Part shown: piece by piece, positions 5,194 to 6,085 of the stretch | Layout of the letters: every line of letters starts with the position of its first letter | Position numbering within the stretch: the stretch's first letter is position 1 | NCBI GenBank assembly: GCA_027310975.1 | Contig: DAICZV010000038.1 | Span: 1 to 6,085, forward strand | Origin: a bacterium | GTDB taxonomy: Bacteria > Patescibacteriota > Minisyncoccia > UBA6257 > GWB1-50-10 | Direction: 5' to 3' | Length of the DNA: 6,085 nt | Translations under genes and position numbers: made by a program | Notes under the pieces: model-generated | What the model was told of the DNA's origin: nothing | Seen by the model: the letters and a program-made list of their open reading frames with translations, nothing else | The model's database searches: none

Positions 5194-5296
5194 TTGACCT
5201 AATTACTCTAATTTCTAATTGATCTAATCAATGACTAATTGAGTTAATGTCTAAAAAACCGTGTTTAGGTCAATTAGGTTAATTAGAAATTAGAAA
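5191..5296. repeat. AT-rich array of CTAATT / AATTAG modules between prfB and ftsE
   Basis: The left half carries CTAATT four times (5199, 5208, 5215, 5235) plus a CTAATC variant at 5224. The right half carries its complement AATTAG three times (5272, 5281, 5288). Two perfect inverted pairs result: a 14-bp pair at 5207-5220 and 5281-5294, and an 11-bp pair (AATTGACCTAA at 5192-5202 with TTAGGTCAATT at 5265-5275), in an order that cannot all pair at once. CTAAA (5251-5255) and TTTAG (5264-5268) close a small central hairpin. The array begins inside the last codons of prfB, including its stop, and reaches the ftsE -35 box. It has no ORF. It may serve as a transcript-end structure for prfB, or be a copy of a dispersed intergenic element. 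Confidence 0.7.
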
Positions 5297-5982
5297 TTTT
5301 TTAGCAAATCAAGCTTCCCTTCCAAAACTTCCTCCACCTTGCTTATCTTCTCGCCCGTCCGGTGGTCCTTCACCTGTTTGTAAGGATGCAAAACGTACGA
5401 GCGGATCTCGTGGCCCCATTCCGGTTCCACTTTGGTCTTTAGATTCTCCACGGCGCTCTCGTGCTTCTCCCGCATGACGGCGAGTATCTTGGCCTTGAGG
5501 AGTATTAAGGCCTTTTCGCGGTTCGCCGCCTGGGAACGCTCCGCCCGCGAGGCGGAAACGAGGCCGGTCGGCAGGTGGACGATGCGCACGGCCGTCTCAA
5601 CCTTGTTCACGTTTTGGCCGCCGGGGCCGCCGGCGCGCGAGAAGTCCACCTTAAGGTCCTTCTCCGGTATCCGGATATTCGCTGCTTCCATCGCCGGCAG
5701 TTCCGGCAAAACATCCACGAGCGCGAATGAGGTGTGGCGCAGTTTTTTGGCGTCAAAAGGCGAAATGCGCACCAGCCGGTGCACGCCGGACTCGTCCTTC
5801 AATCTTTCGTAGGCGCCTGTTCCGCGGACCTCAATGGCATTGTCGGAAACCTCCTGCCACTTCCAGGCCTTGCGGTCGGCGTACTTTTGGTACATCCGCA
5901 TAAGCATCCGGGCCCAGTCCTTGGCATCGTCGCCGCCCGCGCCGGCCATGACGGAAATCGTCGCTACGTTCGGGTTATTCAT
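5290..5982 (-). CDS. prfB: Peptide chain release factor 2 lacking domain 1
   Basis: Release factor 2 reads UAA and UGA in the ribosomal A site and triggers release of the finished protein. The stop-recognition motif SPF (74-76) and downstream HTSF (83-86) identify RF2 rather than RF1. The catalytic GGQ is at 121-123 in GGPGGQNVNKVETAV, and the rest of domain 3 and the C-terminal helix are complete. The protein has only 230 residues, against about 365 in E. coli. It starts at the equivalent of the first strand of domain 2 (ATISVMAGAGGDDAKDW), so the roughly 130-residue N-terminal domain is absent. The usual RF2 frameshift site is lost with it. An in-frame TAA at 6024-6022 inside the tRNA gene, with no start codon between, excludes a longer frame. 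The ATG at 5982 has GGAGGTG upstream, inside the tRNA. The order prfB-ftsE-ftsX is known from many bacteria. Confidence 0.92.
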   Translation of the reverse strand: MNNPNVATISVMAGAGGDDAKDWARMLMRMYQKYADRKAWKWQEVSDNAIEVRGTGAYERLKDESGVHRLVRISPFDAKKLRHTSFALVDVLPELPAMEAANIRIPEKDLKVDFSRAGGPGGQNVNKVETAVRIVHLPTGLVSASRAERSQAANREKALILLKAKILAVMREKHESAVENLKTKVEPEWGHEIRSYVLHPYKQVKDHRTGEKISKVEEVLEGKLDLLKNF

Positions 5983-5986
5983 CTTG

Positions 5987-6059
5987 AGCCACCTCCCGGA
6001 CTTGAACCGGGGACATCGTCTTTACGAAAGACGCGCTCTACCAACTGAGCTAAGGTGGC
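5987..6059 (-). tRNA. tRNA-Thr, anticodon CGU
   Basis: The 73-nt cloverleaf is complete: acceptor GCCACCT with AGGTGGC, D stem GCTC/GAGC with G18 and G19 in the loop, anticodon stem CGTCT/AGACG, loop TTCGTAA with anticodon CGT reading ACG, a 5-nt variable loop, and T stem CCCGG/CCGGG with TTCAAGT. G1-C72, C2-G71 and the G35-U36 anticodon fit threonine identity. The discriminator is T and the next bases are CAA, so CCA is not encoded and must be added after processing. The AT-rich upstream bases hold a possible -10 box TATTAT (complement at 6065-6070), but the -35 position is outside the window. The 3' end is 4 nt from the prfB ATG, so both probably share a transcript. Confidence 0.95.
5990..5996 (-). 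promoter_or_regulatory. prfB ribosome binding site embedded in the tRNA-Thr gene
   Basis: The minus strand reads GGAGGTG, a 7-nt perfect match to the anti-Shine-Dalgarno, with 9 nt between GGAGG and the prfB ATG at 5982. The same bases are the last two G residues of the T stem and the first five of the 3' acceptor strand of tRNA-Thr. They would be fully paired in the folded tRNA. Confidence 0.7.
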
Positions 6060-6085
6060 GATACATAATAATGTAATAAAAATAC

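Noticed and set aside
5191..5296. CRISPR array
   Set aside because: The repeated unit is only about 6 bp, spacing is irregular, both orientations occur, and there are no spacers or cas genes.
5290..5982. RF-H or ArfB-like rescue factor rather than RF2
   Set aside because: The intact SPF and HTSF stop-recognition motifs, full domain 2 to 4 content and the prfB-ftsE-ftsX order fit RF2 better.
5734..6076. Plus-strand frames over prfB and the tRNA
   Set aside because: They are antisense to prfB and read through the complement of a tRNA gene, a common source of false small proteins.

Overview
The window looks like a gene-dense piece of a bacterial chromosome with one extra tRNA gene at its right end. 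The standard genetic code fits: TAA, TAG and TGA all end plausible genes, and the release factor has the RF2-type stop-recognition motif. Several traits suggest a reduced-genome bacterium, possibly the Candidate Phyla Radiation (Patescibacteria): a pyruvate kinase without its C-terminal domain, a release factor 2 without its N-terminal domain, short or overlapping gene junctions, and a tRNA without an encoded CCA. This assignment is an inference; no rRNA or marker phylogeny is available here.

Layout, left to right. At the left edge (1-50, minus) is the start of a gene for an exported or membrane protein, with a perfect consensus sigma-70 promoter and a strong ribosome binding site. A strong intrinsic terminator (163-195) separates it from a minus-strand pair, dedA-like (974-1603) and a family 2 glycosyltransferase (213-977). 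That pair overlaps by ATGA and has its own promoter, which seems to give a leaderless mRNA. Upstream on the same strand is a short pyruvate kinase (1656-2681), also with its own promoter. Then comes a self-contained small unknown gene (2806-3081, minus) with promoter, candidate operator, strong ribosome binding site and terminator. The only plus-strand gene encodes a 91-residue, probably three-helix membrane protein (3262-3537). It converges on ftsX so closely that one CTAG supplies both stop codons.

The right half holds tRNA-Thr(CGU), prfB, ftsE and ftsX in transcription order on the minus strand. The prfB-ftsE-ftsX order is familiar in many bacteria. FtsE and FtsX form the ABC-type complex that links division to cell-wall hydrolysis. 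Two things stand out. First, the prfB ribosome binding site lies inside the 3' part of the tRNA-Thr gene, so tRNA folding or processing and normal initiation of prfB appear mutually exclusive. Second, a roughly 105-bp AT-rich array of CTAATT/AATTAG modules starts in the last codons of prfB and runs into the ftsE promoter.

I see no CRISPR array, insertion sequence, phage module or defence system. The candidates for something undescribed are the tRNA/prfB arrangement with its truncated RF2, the intergenic module array, and the autoregulation-like layout of the small gene at 2806-3081.
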